Counted from the first letter of the stretch, positions 52,234 to 62,195 are shown. The stretch: DNA of 64,000 bases from Pseudescherichia sp032055545 (GCA_032055545.1 DAMBQR010000017.1:1-64000); one strand, 5' to 3'. Made by a program: numbers and translations. Notes: generated by a model from the letters alone, not told the origin.

Positions 52234-53394
52234 ATGACGCGTAAACAGGCCACCATTGCAGTGCGTAGCGGATTGAATGATGACGAGCAGTACGGCTGCG
52301 TTGTCCCGCCGATTCATCTCTCCAGCACCTATAACTTCACCGACTTCAATGAGCCGCGCGCGCATGACTACTCCCGCCGTGGCAACCCGACGCGCGATGT
52401 CGTCCAGCGTGCGCTGGCGGAGCTGGAAGGCGGTGCGGGGGCCGTGCTGACCAATACCGGCATGTCTGCAATCCACCTGGTGACCACGGTCTACCTGAAG
52501 CCTGGCGATCTGCTGGTGGCCCCGCACGACTGCTACGGCGGCAGCTACCGTCTGTTTGACAGCCTGGCGAAGCGCGGCTGCTACCGCGTTCTCTTTGTCG
52601 ATCAAAACGATGAGCAGGCCCTGAAGGCGGCGCTGGCTGAACAACCGAAGCTGGTGCTGATCGAAAGTCCAAGTAATCCATTGTTGCGCGTCGTGGATAT
52701 TGCGAAAATCTGTCAGCTGGCTCGTGAAGCCGGTGCCGTGAGCGTGGTGGATAACACCTTCCTCAGCCCGGCGCTGCAAAACCCGCTGGCGCTGGGGGCG
52801 GATCTGGTGCTGCACTCCTGCACCAAGTACCTCAACGGTCACTCCGACGTCGTCGCTGGCGTAGTGATTGCCAAAGAGGAAGCGACCGTCACCGAACTGG
52901 CATGGTGGGCGAATAATATTGGCGTAACCGGCAGCGCGTTTGATAGCTACCTGCTGCTGCGCGGCCTGCGTACGCTGTCGCCGCGTATGGAAGTGGCCCA
53001 GCGTAACGCCCAGGCGATCGTCGAGTTCCTGAAGACGCAGCCGCTGGTGAAGAAGCTCTATCACCCGTCGCTGCCGGAGAACCAGGGACACGAGATTGCT
53101 GCTCGCCAGCAGAAGGGCTTCGGCGCGATGCTGAGTTTCGAGCTAGACGGCGATGAGCAGACCCTGCGTCGTTTCTTAAGCGGCCTGTCGCTGTTCACGC
53201 TGGCAGAGTCGCTGGGCGGGGTGGAGAGCCTGATCTCTCACGCTGCCACCATGACGCACGCGGGCATGGCCGCCGAAGCACGCGCCGCTGCGGGCATCTC
53301 CGAGACGCTGTTACGCATCTCGACCGGTATTGAAGATGGTGAAGATTTAATTGCCGATCTGGAAAATGCATTCCGGATCGCAGCCAAGGGGTAA
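52234..53394 (+). CDS. metB: Cystathionine gamma-synthase
   Basis: 386 residues from the ATG at 52234 (AGGAAGCC upstream); the frame back to 52153 crosses the met boxes. Fold-type I PLP enzyme with the Schiff-base lysine in HSCTKYLNGHSD and substrate-loop YSRRGNPT. It joins O-succinylhomoserine and cysteine. metL starts 2 nt after the stop. Confidence 0.97.
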   Translation: MTRKQATIAVRSGLNDDEQYGCVVPPIHLSSTYNFTDFNEPRAHDYSRRGNPTRDVVQRALAELEGGAGAVLTNTGMSAIHLVTTVYLKPGDLLVAPHDCYGGSYRLFDSLAKRGCYRVLFVDQNDEQALKAALAEQPKLVLIESPSNPLLRVVDIAKICQLAREAGAVSVVDNTFLSPALQNPLALGADLVLHSCTKYLNGHSDVVAGVVIAKEEATVTELAWWANNIGVTGSAFDSYLLLRGLRTLSPRMEVAQRNAQAIVEFLKTQPLVKKLYHPSLPENQGHEIAARQQKGFGAMLSFELDGDEQTLRRFLSGLSLFTLAESLGGVESLISHAATMTHAGMAAEARAAAGISETLLRISTGIEDGEDLIADLENAFRIAAKG

Positions 53395-53396
53395 AC

Positions 53397-55829
53397 ATGA
53401 GTGTGATTGCGCAGGCAGGGGCGAAGGGTCGTCAACTGCATAAGTTTGGTGGAAGTAGTCTGGCGGATGTGAAGTGTTACCTGCGTGTCGCCGGTATCAT
53501 GGCGGAGTATTCGCAGCCTGGCGATATGATGGTGGTCTCGGCCGCCGGCAGCACCACCAACCAGTTGATCAGCTGGCTGAAGCTCAGCCAGACCGACAGG
53601 CTCTCTGCGCATCAGGTTCAACAGGCGCTGCGCCGCTACCACTCCGAGCTTATCAGTGGGTTACTACCGCCTGAGATAGCCGATGGATTAATCAGCGAAT
53701 TTATTCACGATCTGGAGCGCCTCGCGGGCCTGCTCGACAGCGGCATTACCGATGCGGCCTATGCCGAGGTGGTCGGCCACGGCGAGATCTGGTCCGCACG
53801 GCTGATGTCCGCCGTGCTTAATCTGCAGGGGCTGAACGCCGCCTGGCTGGACGCACGGGAGTTTCTGCGCGCCGAGCGCTCTGCCCAACCCCAGGTTAAC
53901 GAAGGGCTTTCTTATCCGCTGCTGCAACAGCTGATGGTGCAGCACCCAGGCAAACGGCTGGTGGTGACCGGCTTTATCTGCCGCAACGATGCAGGAGAGA
54001 CCGTACTGCTGGGCCGTAACGGCTCTGACTACTCGGCAACGCAGATTGGCGCGCTGGGCGGCGTCTCCCGCGTGACTATCTGGAGCGACGTGGCCGGGGT
54101 CTACAGCGCCGATCCGCGTAAGGTCAAAGATGCCTGCCTGCTGCCGCTGCTGCGTCTGGACGAAGCCAGCGAGCTGGCCCGCCTGGCCGCGCCGGTGCTT
54201 CACGCCCGCACGCTCCAGCCGGTCTCCGGCAGCGATATCGATCTCCAGCTGCGCTGTAGCTACAACCCGGAGCAAGGCTCTACGCGCATCGAGCGCGTGC
54301 TGGCATCCGGAACGGGGGCGCGCATCGTCACCAGCCACGATGACGTCTGCCTGATTGAGTTCCAGGTTCCGCCGAGCCAGGACTTTAAGCTGGCGCATAA
54401 AGAGATCGACCTGATCCTTAAGCGCGCCCAGCTGCGTCCGCTGGCGGTAGGCGTGCATACCGATCGCAACCTACTCCAGCTCTGCTACACCTCAGAAGTG
54501 GTTGATAGCGCCCTGAAGCTGCTCGACGAAGCGGGGTTGCCGGGCGAGCTGCGTCTGCGCGAGGGGCTGGCGCTGGTGGCGCTGGTTGGCGCGGGCGTAT
54601 GCCGCAACCCGCTGCACAGCCACCGTTTCTGGCAGCAGCTGAAGGGTCAGCCGGTGGAGTTTATCTGGCAGTCCGACGACAGCATCAGCCTGGTGGCGGT
54701 GCTGCGCGTTGGCCCCACCGAAAGTCTGATCCAGGGTCTGCACCAGTCGCTGTTCCGCGCCGAGAAACGCATTGGTCTGGTGCTGTTCGGCAAGGGCAAT
54801 ATTGGTTCGCGCTGGCTGGAGCTGTTTGCCCGCGAGCAGAGCGCGCTCTCTGCCCGCACCGGCTTTGAGTTTGTGCTGGCGGGGGTGGTAGACAGCCGCC
54901 GCAGCCTGCTGAGCTATGACGGGCTGGACGCCAGCCGGGCGCTGGCCTTCTTTAATGACGAGGCGGTGGCGCACGAGGATGACTCTCTGTTCCTGTGGAT
55001 GCGCGCGCACCCCTATGACGATCTGGTGGTGCTCGACGTCACTGCCAGCGAGCAGCTGGCCGATCAGTACCTCGACTTTGCCAGCCACGGTTTCCACGTC
55101 ATCAGCGCCAACAAGCTGGCCGGCGCAAGTAACAGCGACAAGTATCGCCAGATCCACGACGCCTTCGAAAAAACGGGCCGTCGCTGGCTCTATAACGCCA
55201 CCGTGGGCGCGGGCCTGCCGGTGAACCATACCGTGCGCGATCTGATCGACAGCGGTGATTCCATCCTCTCTCTCAGCGGCATCTTCTCCGGCACGCTCTC
55301 CTGGCTGTTCCTGCAGTTTGACGGCACCGTGCCCTTCACTGACCTGGTCGATCAGGCCTGGCAGCAGGGGCTGACCGAGCCGGATCCGCGTGTCGATCTC
55401 GCCGGCAAAGACGTGATGCGCAAGCTGGTGATCCTCGCCCGTGAGGCGGGGTACGACATCGAGCCGGACCAGGTGCGCGTTGAGTCGCTGGTGCCCGCCG
55501 GATGCGAAGAGGGGTCGGTGGATCACTTCTTTGAAAACGGCGACGTGCTCAACGAGCAGATGGTGCAGCGTCTGGAAGCGGCGCGGGAGATGGGGCTGGT
55601 GCTGCGCTACGTGGCGCGCTTTGACGCTAACGGGAGAGCGCGCGTCGGCGTAGAGGCGGTGCGTCCCGAGCATCCGCTGGCGGCGCTGCTGCCGTGTGAC
55701 AACGTCTTCGCCATCGAGAGCCGCTGGTACCGTGACAACCCGCTGGTGATCCGTGGGCCGGGCGCGGGTCGCGACGTCACCGCGGGGGCGATTCAGTCGG
55801 ACATCAACCGCCTGGCGCAGCTGCTGTAG
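53397..55829 (+). CDS. metL: Bifunctional aspartokinase II / homoserine dehydrogenase II
   Basis: 810 residues. Aspartokinase half (about 1-450) begins HKFGGSSLAD and contains GRNGSDYSAT. Homoserine dehydrogenase half (about 460-810) has the Rossmann start LVLFGKGNIGSRW, SANKLAG, the NATVGAGLP loop and DLAGKDVMRKL. Catalyses steps one and three from aspartate toward methionine. Co-transcribed with metB and repressed by MetJ. Confidence 0.97.
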   Translation: MSVIAQAGAKGRQLHKFGGSSLADVKCYLRVAGIMAEYSQPGDMMVVSAAGSTTNQLISWLKLSQTDRLSAHQVQQALRRYHSELISGLLPPEIADGLISEFIHDLERLAGLLDSGITDAAYAEVVGHGEIWSARLMSAVLNLQGLNAAWLDAREFLRAERSAQPQVNEGLSYPLLQQLMVQHPGKRLVVTGFICRNDAGETVLLGRNGSDYSATQIGALGGVSRVTIWSDVAGVYSADPRKVKDACLLPLLRLDEASELARLAAPVLHARTLQPVSGSDIDLQLRCSYNPEQGSTRIERVLASGTGARIVTSHDDVCLIEFQVPPSQDFKLAHKEIDLILKRAQLRPLAVGVHTDRNLLQLCYTSEVVDSALKLLDEAGLPGELRLREGLALVALVGAGVCRNPLHSHRFWQQLKGQPVEFIWQSDDSISLVAVLRVGPTESLIQGLHQSLFRAEKRIGLVLFGKGNIGSRWLELFAREQSALSARTGFEFVLAGVVDSRRSLLSYDGLDASRALAFFNDEAVAHEDDSLFLWMRAHPYDDLVVLDVTASEQLADQYLDFASHGFHVISANKLAGASNSDKYRQIHDAFEKTGRRWLYNATVGAGLPVNHTVRDLIDSGDSILSLSGIFSGTLSWLFLQFDGTVPFTDLVDQAWQQGLTEPDPRVDLAGKDVMRKLVILAREAGYDIEPDQVRVESLVPAGCEEGSVDHFFENGDVLNEQMVQRLEAAREMGLVLRYVARFDANGRARVGVEAVRPEHPLAALLPCDNVFAIESRWYRDNPLVIRGPGAGRDVTAGAIQSDINRLAQLL

Positions 55830-55860
55830 TTAATGTTTATGTGTGCCGTAAAGCGAGGCT

Positions 55861-56988
55861 TTACGGCACATAGTAATGTAACGAATTATATTTGCTGGCC
55901 AAAACGCGCACGGTATCGGTGACGCGGGCCGCAGAGAACCGTGCGCTTTGCTGGAACGCTGGCTGCTGCTGTAGCCAGACAGTAAAACGTCGGCTGGCCG
56001 CCAGGCTTAGCGTAGCGCTCTCATCCCGATTGCCCCCTGCCAGCAGGCAGATCATTTTCCGGTTATTTTCCTGCCCCCAGATCTGCCACTGGTTTTGCCA
56101 CCACCCCTGATTTGTTTTGCCCAACAGCTGCCAGCGGGCCGGGCACGCCGCGTCATCTATCTCCTCTTCAATAAACCACAGCGACGCGAGACGATAGCGA
56201 AACAGCTCTGCCCATGCGGTGATCGCTGCGCCGCGCAAAAAACATTCGTGGGCAACGAGATGTGTTTTGACGTTCGGAAAAAGGAGCCGTAAGACACGAA
56301 AGTGACCATGTGCAGCAATGACCGGGCGGAGGATTGCGCCATTCGCATTGCGCTTCATGGATGCTGCTCCGTACTGGATTTCATCAAACTGGCTGCGCTG
56401 TAAAAATTGCCGCTCTCTTAGCGAAACGCGCTGAATAATATCTTTATCTACAGGCTGTGCGGATGGGGTCCCTCTCCAGCAGTAGTGCAGGGAGAGGCCT
56501 GCCTGATGGGGGGTAAAATTACTGGAAGTATGAATAACGTTGCCGCTTACAGAATCGAAGCTTAACAAAAAATAGAGTTGTTGATCGGCGCGCGCGCCCT
56601 GAAAGGGGACGATAAGCGGAATGGTGCATATGGCTTCTGGCGCAGGTGCTGATTTCAGAAGCTGCTTTTTAGGCGTCCAGACTTTTTTACAGTGTTGGCA
56701 TTGAATGCGCTGTGTCCCCGCCGGGTTATGTCCATAGTGAATAATAGCGGTTTGATAGCAGCGCGGGCAAAAATGGCCGTGCTCTTTGGCATATCGCGAT
56801 AAACAGACTGATACCCAGCGTTGGAATGCGTTACCGTTAAATAACGGAGAGTAACTTCCGCATGCCCGACAATGGAGAGCGGGATAACCCAATCGATAAT
56901 CAGGCCAAATATAATCCGGCGAGGATGCCAGCCCTAAATTACAACAGCCAGCGGTTTTACAGGTATTAATCGTAAATAAAGAGAACAT
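55861..56988 (-). CDS. Unknown protein with two N-terminal zinc-ribbon-like motifs
   Basis: 375 residues. The first 100 hold two cysteine clusters: C10, C15, C16 with C40-x2-C43, and C74-x2-C77 with C97-x2-C100. The second, ending CQHCKKVWTPKK, resembles the zinc ribbons at the N termini of IS1 InsA and related DNA-binding proteins. The remaining 270 residues, rich in aromatic residues, show no family I can name, and no transposase catalytic triad. No inverted repeats flank it. It lies antiparallel between metL and a nucleotidase gene, where E. coli has nothing. A DNA-binding regulator is one possibility; function unassigned. Confidence 0.7.
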   Translation of the reverse strand: MFSLFTINTCKTAGCCNLGLASSPDYIWPDYRLGYPALHCRACGSYSPLFNGNAFQRWVSVCLSRYAKEHGHFCPRCYQTAIIHYGHNPAGTQRIQCQHCKKVWTPKKQLLKSAPAPEAICTIPLIVPFQGARADQQLYFLLSFDSVSGNVIHTSSNFTPHQAGLSLHYCWRGTPSAQPVDKDIIQRVSLRERQFLQRSQFDEIQYGAASMKRNANGAILRPVIAAHGHFRVLRLLFPNVKTHLVAHECFLRGAAITAWAELFRYRLASLWFIEEEIDDAACPARWQLLGKTNQGWWQNQWQIWGQENNRKMICLLAGGNRDESATLSLAASRRFTVWLQQQPAFQQSARFSAARVTDTVRVLASKYNSLHYYVP

Positions 56989-57121
56989 AGCGTCACCAAC
57001 GATTTAAAAGCATCGTTGATTTTCTCGCGTAACTATCAAGAATGGGTGTGACTGCTTTCACATAAAAAAGCGCTTCACAACGTAATGTAGCGGTGCTTTA
57101 TATGACAGAAAGGAGCTGTTT

Positions 57122-58681
57122 ATGAAAGTCAACGTAATTGCTGTCAGTGTTTTGCTGACGCTGCCACTTTGGGCATGCGCTAAAGATGTCACCATTATCT
57201 ATACCAACGATCTCCATGCCCATGTCGAACCCTATAAAGTACCGTGGATTGCCAATGGTCAACGTGATATCGGTGGTTGGGCTAATATCACTACGCTGGT
57301 TAGGCAGGAGAAAGCCAAAAACAGAGCGACATGGTTCTTTGATGCTGGTGACTATTTTACCGGTCCGTATATTAGCAGCCTGACCAAGGGCAAGGCTATT
57401 ATCGATATCATGAATACCATGCAGTTTGATGCCGTCACAATGGGCAATCATGAATTTGACCATGGCTGGGACAACACGCTATTACAGCTTAGCCAGGCGA
57501 AATTCCCGATTGTGCAGGGTAATATTTTTTATCAGAACAGCAGTAGGATGTTGTGGGATAAACCTTATACCATCATTGAAAAAGATGGCGTGAAAATAGG
57601 CGTTATCGGCCTACACGGTAAATTTGCGTTTAACGACACGGTGTCTGCTTCAACACGCATCGGCATTGAAGCGCGGGATGAGATTACCTATCTGCAGCAT
57701 TATCTTGATGAGCTAAAAGGTAAAGTCGATCTCACCGTGGCGCTGATTCATGAAGGCGTACCGGCGCGTCAGTCCAGCTATGGTAGTGCCGATGTGCGTC
57801 GTGCGCTGGATAAAGACGTCCAGACCGCAGGTCAGGTGAAAGGGTTGGACATCCTTATCACCGGGCATGCCCACGTCGGCACGCCTGAGCCGATTAAAGT
57901 CGGCAATACGCTGATCCTTTCAACCGATAGCGGGGGGATTGATGTCGGCAAGCTGGTGCTGGATTACAAAGAGAAGCCACATCGATTTGCGGTGAAGAAT
58001 TTCACGCTGAAGACTATCTATGCTGATGAGTGGAAGCCGGATCCGCAAACGAAACAGGTCATTGATGGCTGGAATAAACAGCTTGATAAGATGGTACAGC
58101 AGACGCTAGCCGAGGCTCCGGTTGAGCTGACCCGAGCCTATGGCGAGTCCTCATCTCTGGGCAACCTGCCCGCTGACGCGCTTATGGATGCCGCAGGCAA
58201 AAACACGCAGCTGGCATTAACCAACTCGGGTGGAATACGCAACGAAATTCCGGCGGGCGCGGTAACCATGGGCAGCGTTATTAGCACTTTCCCGTTCCCT
58301 AATGAACTGGTAACCATGGATGTGACGGGTAAGCAGCTGCGCAGCTTAATGGAGCACGGCGCTGGTTTGAGCAACGGTGTACTGCAGGTTTCCAAAGGGC
58401 TGGAGGTGCAATACGACAGCAGCAAGCCGGCAGGGAAGCGGGTAACGGTCCTGACGCTAAACGGCAAGCCGATAGAGGATGCCGCTGTCTACCATATTGC
58501 TACTAATAGCTTCCTGGCCGATGGCGGCGACGGCTTCGCAGCATTTACCGAGGGCAAAGCGCGGAATACGTCGGGGGGATACTATGTATCCAATGCCGTC
58601 GTAGATTACTTTAAAGCAGGCCACGCGGTGACCGATGAGCAGCTCAACGGTATGCGCGTCAAGGACGTAAAAAAATCATGA
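57122..58681 (+). CDS. Periplasmic 5'-nucleotidase / UDP-sugar hydrolase (UshA family)
   Basis: 519 residues. Signal peptide (MKVNVIAVSVLLTLPLWACA, AxA cleavage near residue 21). The metallophosphatase domain has IIYTNDLHAH, DAGDYFTG, MGNHEFDHG and GHAHVGTPEP. The C-terminal substrate domain has LTNSGGIRNEIP and ATNSFLADGGDGF. It should hydrolyse nucleotides in the periplasm. It is a family member distinct from housekeeping ushA, which lies elsewhere in enterobacteria. ATG at 57122 after AGGAGC. Its own terminator follows. Confidence 0.9.
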   Translation: MKVNVIAVSVLLTLPLWACAKDVTIIYTNDLHAHVEPYKVPWIANGQRDIGGWANITTLVRQEKAKNRATWFFDAGDYFTGPYISSLTKGKAIIDIMNTMQFDAVTMGNHEFDHGWDNTLLQLSQAKFPIVQGNIFYQNSSRMLWDKPYTIIEKDGVKIGVIGLHGKFAFNDTVSASTRIGIEARDEITYLQHYLDELKGKVDLTVALIHEGVPARQSSYGSADVRRALDKDVQTAGQVKGLDILITGHAHVGTPEPIKVGNTLILSTDSGGIDVGKLVLDYKEKPHRFAVKNFTLKTIYADEWKPDPQTKQVIDGWNKQLDKMVQQTLAEAPVELTRAYGESSSLGNLPADALMDAAGKNTQLALTNSGGIRNEIPAGAVTMGSVISTFPFPNELVTMDVTGKQLRSLMEHGAGLSNGVLQVSKGLEVQYDSSKPAGKRVTVLTLNGKPIEDAAVYHIATNSFLADGGDGFAAFTEGKARNTSGGYYVSNAVVDYFKAGHAVTDEQLNGMRVKDVKKS

Positions 58682-58687
58682 TAGGTC

Positions 58688-58715
58688 GCCGGCCTGATAA
58701 GAGGCCGGCTTTTTT
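58688..58715 (+). terminator. Terminator after the nucleotidase gene
   Basis: GCCGGCCT-GATAAG-AGGCCGGC stem followed by six T. Confidence 0.9.
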
Positions 58716-58821
58716 CTCGCTAACGTGCAAAATTCATAATCAATTGTTTTCACCTTTCCTGAGCATTACTCACTTTTTGTACTGATTTTTCTATTGACGC
58801 CTGCCCGCTTTTGCGGCATTT

Positions 58822-58853
58822 TTACATCCAGACGTCTAAACGTATAGAAGTTC
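58822..58853 (+). promoter_or_regulatory. Four tandem MetJ boxes upstream of metF
   Basis: TTACATCC, AGACGTCT (perfect), AAACGTAT and AGAAGTTC in 8-bp register, 41 nt before metF. metF keeps its own MetJ-controlled promoter despite the inserted genes upstream. Confidence 0.88.
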
Positions 58854-58893
58854 ACACGACAACAACCCAGACATGCGATTGATGAGGTAAGGT

Positions 58894-59784
58894 ATGAGCT
58901 TTTTTCACGCCAACCAGCGGGAAGCCCTGAATCAGAGCCTGGCAGAAGTGCAGGGGCAGATTAACGTATCCTTTGAGTTTTTCCCGCCGCGCACCAGTGA
59001 AATGGAACAGACCCTATGGCACTCCATCGATCGCTTAAGCAGCCTGAAGCCCAGGTTTGTCTCCGTAACCTACGGGGCGAACTCTGGCGAGCGTGACCGC
59101 ACGCACAGCATCATCAAAGGTATCAAAGATCGGACCGGGCTTGAGGCCGCGCCGCACCTGACCTGCATCGACGCGACACGCAACGAACTGCGCGCTATTG
59201 CCCAGGACTACTGGAACAACGGTATTCGCCATATCGTGGCCCTGCGCGGCGATCTGCCGCCCAAAGGCGGCAAACCGGATATGTACGCCGCCGATCTGGT
59301 TGGACTGTTAAAAGAGGTCGCCGATTTTGATATCTCTGTCGCTGCCTATCCGGAAGTGCACCCGGAGGCCAAAAGTGCTCAGGCGGATCTGCTCAACCTG
59401 AAACGTAAAGTTGATGCGGGCGCAAACCGGGCGATCACCCAGTTTTTCTTCGACGTGGAGAGCTACCTGCGCTTTCGTGACCGCTGCGCGGCAACCGGCA
59501 TTGACGTCGAGATCATTCCGGGCATTCTGCCGGTCTCTAACTTTAAGCAGGCGAAGAAGTTTGCTGACATGACCAACGTGCGTATCCCGGCATGGATGGC
59601 GCAGATGTTTAACGGCCTCGATGATGATGCCGAAACCCGCAAGCTGGTGGGGGCGAGCATCGCCATGGATATGGTGAAGATCCTGAGCCGGGAGGGGGTG
59701 AAAGATTTCCACTTCTATACCCTGAACCGCGCCGAAATGAGCTACGCTATCTGCCACACGCTGGGCGTGCGGCCAGCGCTGTAG
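58894..59784 (+). CDS. metF: 5,10-methylenetetrahydrofolate reductase
   Basis: 296 residues, the E. coli length. FAD TIM-barrel with FEFFPPRTSEME at the start (catalytic Glu28), ALRGDLP and QFFFDVESYLRF. It makes the methyl donor for methionine synthesis. ATG at 58894 after GAGGTAAGGT. Confidence 0.98.
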   Translation: MSFFHANQREALNQSLAEVQGQINVSFEFFPPRTSEMEQTLWHSIDRLSSLKPRFVSVTYGANSGERDRTHSIIKGIKDRTGLEAAPHLTCIDATRNELRAIAQDYWNNGIRHIVALRGDLPPKGGKPDMYAADLVGLLKEVADFDISVAAYPEVHPEAKSAQADLLNLKRKVDAGANRAITQFFFDVESYLRFRDRCAATGIDVEIIPGILPVSNFKQAKKFADMTNVRIPAWMAQMFNGLDDDAETRKLVGASIAMDMVKILSREGVKDFHFYTLNRAEMSYAICHTLGVRPAL

Positions 59785-59806
59785 AAACCGCTTCGGCGGT
59801 TTTTTA
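59785..59806 (+). terminator. metF terminator
   Basis: AAACCGC-TTCG-GCGGTTTT stem with a stable tetraloop and T tract. Confidence 0.92.
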
Positions 59807-59973
59807 TTGTCCAATTGATTCTGGTGATGAATGCTATCGTCAGCATCCATATCTGCCACTTAATTACTAATAAAAACAGTCGGATTTAACTATTAAATCT
59901 GTGGATGAATTCAACTATCTCTCATTAAGAGTGGTGTATATCGTAGCGGTAACACCATATTGGGAGCAGATAG

Positions 59974-62154
59974 ATGAGTGCATCAGACGATATCCATAAC
60001 ACACTTTCCACAGGCAAATGTCCGTTTCACCAGGGCGGTGCCGATCGCAGCGCCGGGGCCGGGACAACCAGCCGCGACTGGTGGCCGAAACAGCTCCGCG
60101 TTGACCTTTTAAATCAGCACTCAAATCGCTCAAACCCACTGGGCGAGGACTTTGACTACCGCAACGAATTCAGCAAACTCGACTATTCCGCGCTGAAAGG
60201 CGATCTTAAAGCGCTGCTGACCGATTCACAGCCGTGGTGGCCTGCGGACTGGGGCAGCTACGTCGGTCTGTTTATTCGTATGGCATGGCACAGCGCAGGG
60301 ACCTACCGCTCTGTTGATGGTCGCGGCGGCGCAGGGCGGGGCCAGCAGCGTTTCGCCCCACTTAATTCATGGCCGGATAACGTTAGCCTGGACAAGGCAC
60401 GTCGCCTGCTGTGGCCGGTTAAGCAGAAGTATGGACAGAAAATCTCCTGGGCCGATCTCTTTATCCTCGCCGGTAACGTGGCCTTAGAAAACGCCGGCTT
60501 CCGCACCTTTGGTTTCGGTGCCGGGCGTGAAGATGTCTGGGAGCCGGATCTGGACGTTAACTGGGGCGACGAAAAAACCTGGCTGAAGCATCGCCATCCT
60601 GAAGCGCTGGCAAAGGCACCGCTGGGTGCAACCGAGATGGGCCTGATCTACGTTAACCCGGAAGGCCCGGACCATAGCGGGGAGCCTGTCTCTGCCGCTG
60701 CCGCCATTCGTGCCACCTTCGGCAACATGGGGATGAACGACGAAGAGACCGTGGCGTTGATCGCGGGCGGCCACACGCTGGGCAAAACCCACGGTGCAGC
60801 GGCGGCCACGCACGTTGATGTCGATCCTGAGGCCGCGCCTATTGAAGCGCAGGGCCTGGGCTGGAGCAGCAGCTACGGCAGCGGCAGCGGCGCGGATGCC
60901 ATCACCTCCGGGCTGGAAGTGGTCTGGACACAGACGCCGACCCAGTGGAGCAACTACTTCTTTGAGAACCTGTTCAAATATGAGTGGGTACAGACCCGCA
61001 GCCCGGCGGGTGCGATTCAGTTTGAAGCGGTTGATGCGCCGGACATTATTCCCGATCCCTTCGATCCGGCGAAAAAGCGCAAACCCACCATGCTGGTCAC
61101 CGATCTGACGCTGCGTTTCGATCCTGAGTTCGAGAAGATCTCCCGTCGCTTCCTGAACGATCCGCAGGCTTTCAATGAAGCCTTTGCCCGGGCCTGGTTC
61201 AAGCTGACGCACCGCGATATGGGGCCAAAAGCGCGCTACATCGGTCCGGAAGTGCCAAAAGAGGATCTGATCTGGCAGGACCCGCTGCCGCAGGCGATCT
61301 TTAACCCTTCTCAGGACGATATTGCCAGCCTGAAAGCGGAGATTGCCGCCTCCGGACTCTCCGTAAGCGAGCTGGTGTCGGTTGCCTGGGCCTCTGCCTC
61401 TACCTTCCGCGGTGGCGATAAGCGCGGCGGCGCGAACGGGGCACGGCTGGCGCTGGCTCCGCAGCGTGACTGGGAGGTCAATGCGACGGCGGCCCGCCTT
61501 CTGCCGGTACTGGAGACGATCCAGCGTACGGCAAACAAGGCGTCGCTGGCGGATATTATTGTTCTGGCCGGGGTAGTCGGCGTTGAGCTGGCGGCGAAAG
61601 AGGCGGGGGTTGCCATTGACGTGCCGTTCTTACCGGGCCGCGTGGATGCGCGTCAGGATCAGACCGACATCGACATGTTCGAGCTGATGAACCCGATTGC
61701 CGACGGTTTCCGTAACTACCGCACCGAGCTTGATACCTCGACTACGGAGTCGCTGCTGATCGATAAAGCGCAGCAGCTGACGCTGACCGCGCCGGAGCTG
61801 ACGGCGTTGGTAGGTGGCCTGCGTGTGCTGGGCGCGAACGTCGACGGCAGCCAGCACGGCGTCTTTACCCAGCGCGTGGGCGTACTCAGCAATGACTTCT
61901 TTGTTAACCTGCTGGATATGCGCACCGAATGGAAGGCAACGGATGATAGCGCTGAGCTGTTTGCGGGGCGGGATCGCCTGAGTGGCGAGGTGAAATATAC
62001 TGCCACCCGTGCCGACCTGGTGTTTGGCTCTAACTCCATCCTGCGGGCGCTGGCGGAAGTCTACGCCAGCAACGACGGCCACGAGAAATTCGTGAAGGAT
62101 TTTGTCGCCGCCTGGGTGAAGGTGATGAACCTCGACCGCTTCGATCTGCGCTAA
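59974..62154 (+). CDS. katG: Catalase-peroxidase HPI
   Basis: 726 residues, the usual length. Distal haem site RMAWHSAGTYR, crosslinked Tyr in GLIYVNPEGP, proximal His in GGHTLGKTHG; the second, haem-free repeat fills the C-terminal half. Removes hydrogen peroxide; normally OxyR-controlled. The 189 bp upstream contain several CTAT motifs but no OxyR site I can define. Confidence 0.98.
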   Translation: MSASDDIHNTLSTGKCPFHQGGADRSAGAGTTSRDWWPKQLRVDLLNQHSNRSNPLGEDFDYRNEFSKLDYSALKGDLKALLTDSQPWWPADWGSYVGLFIRMAWHSAGTYRSVDGRGGAGRGQQRFAPLNSWPDNVSLDKARRLLWPVKQKYGQKISWADLFILAGNVALENAGFRTFGFGAGREDVWEPDLDVNWGDEKTWLKHRHPEALAKAPLGATEMGLIYVNPEGPDHSGEPVSAAAAIRATFGNMGMNDEETVALIAGGHTLGKTHGAAAATHVDVDPEAAPIEAQGLGWSSSYGSGSGADAITSGLEVVWTQTPTQWSNYFFENLFKYEWVQTRSPAGAIQFEAVDAPDIIPDPFDPAKKRKPTMLVTDLTLRFDPEFEKISRRFLNDPQAFNEAFARAWFKLTHRDMGPKARYIGPEVPKEDLIWQDPLPQAIFNPSQDDIASLKAEIAASGLSVSELVSVAWASASTFRGGDKRGGANGARLALAPQRDWEVNATAARLLPVLETIQRTANKASLADIIVLAGVVGVELAAKEAGVAIDVPFLPGRVDARQDQTDIDMFELMNPIADGFRNYRTELDTSTTESLLIDKAQQLTLTAPELTALVGGLRVLGANVDGSQHGVFTQRVGVLSNDFFVNLLDMRTEWKATDDSAELFAGRDRLSGEVKYTATRADLVFGSNSILRALAEVYASNDGHEKFVKDFVAAWVKVMNLDRFDLR

Positions 62155-62166
62155 ACGCTAAATATG

Positions 62167-62195
62167 AAAATCCCCGCTTGTGCGGGGATTTTTTT
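62167..62195 (+). terminator. katG terminator
   Basis: AAAATCCCCGC-TTGT-GCGGGGATTTTTTT hairpin; it also faces the convergent cptA and has A runs for the other strand. Confidence 0.92.

Noticed and set aside
54492..55673. 393-codon open frame antisense to metL
   Set aside because: Same shadow effect, opposite an unmistakable homoserine dehydrogenase domain.
55861..56988. The zinc-ribbon protein as an IS1-type transposase
   Set aside because: Only the short CxxC pattern is similar; no DDE triad, partner frame, terminal inverted repeats or target duplication were found.
59785..59973. OxyR site upstream of katG
   Set aside because: CTAT motifs are present but not in the spaced ATAG-n7-CTAT arrangement needed for a firm call.
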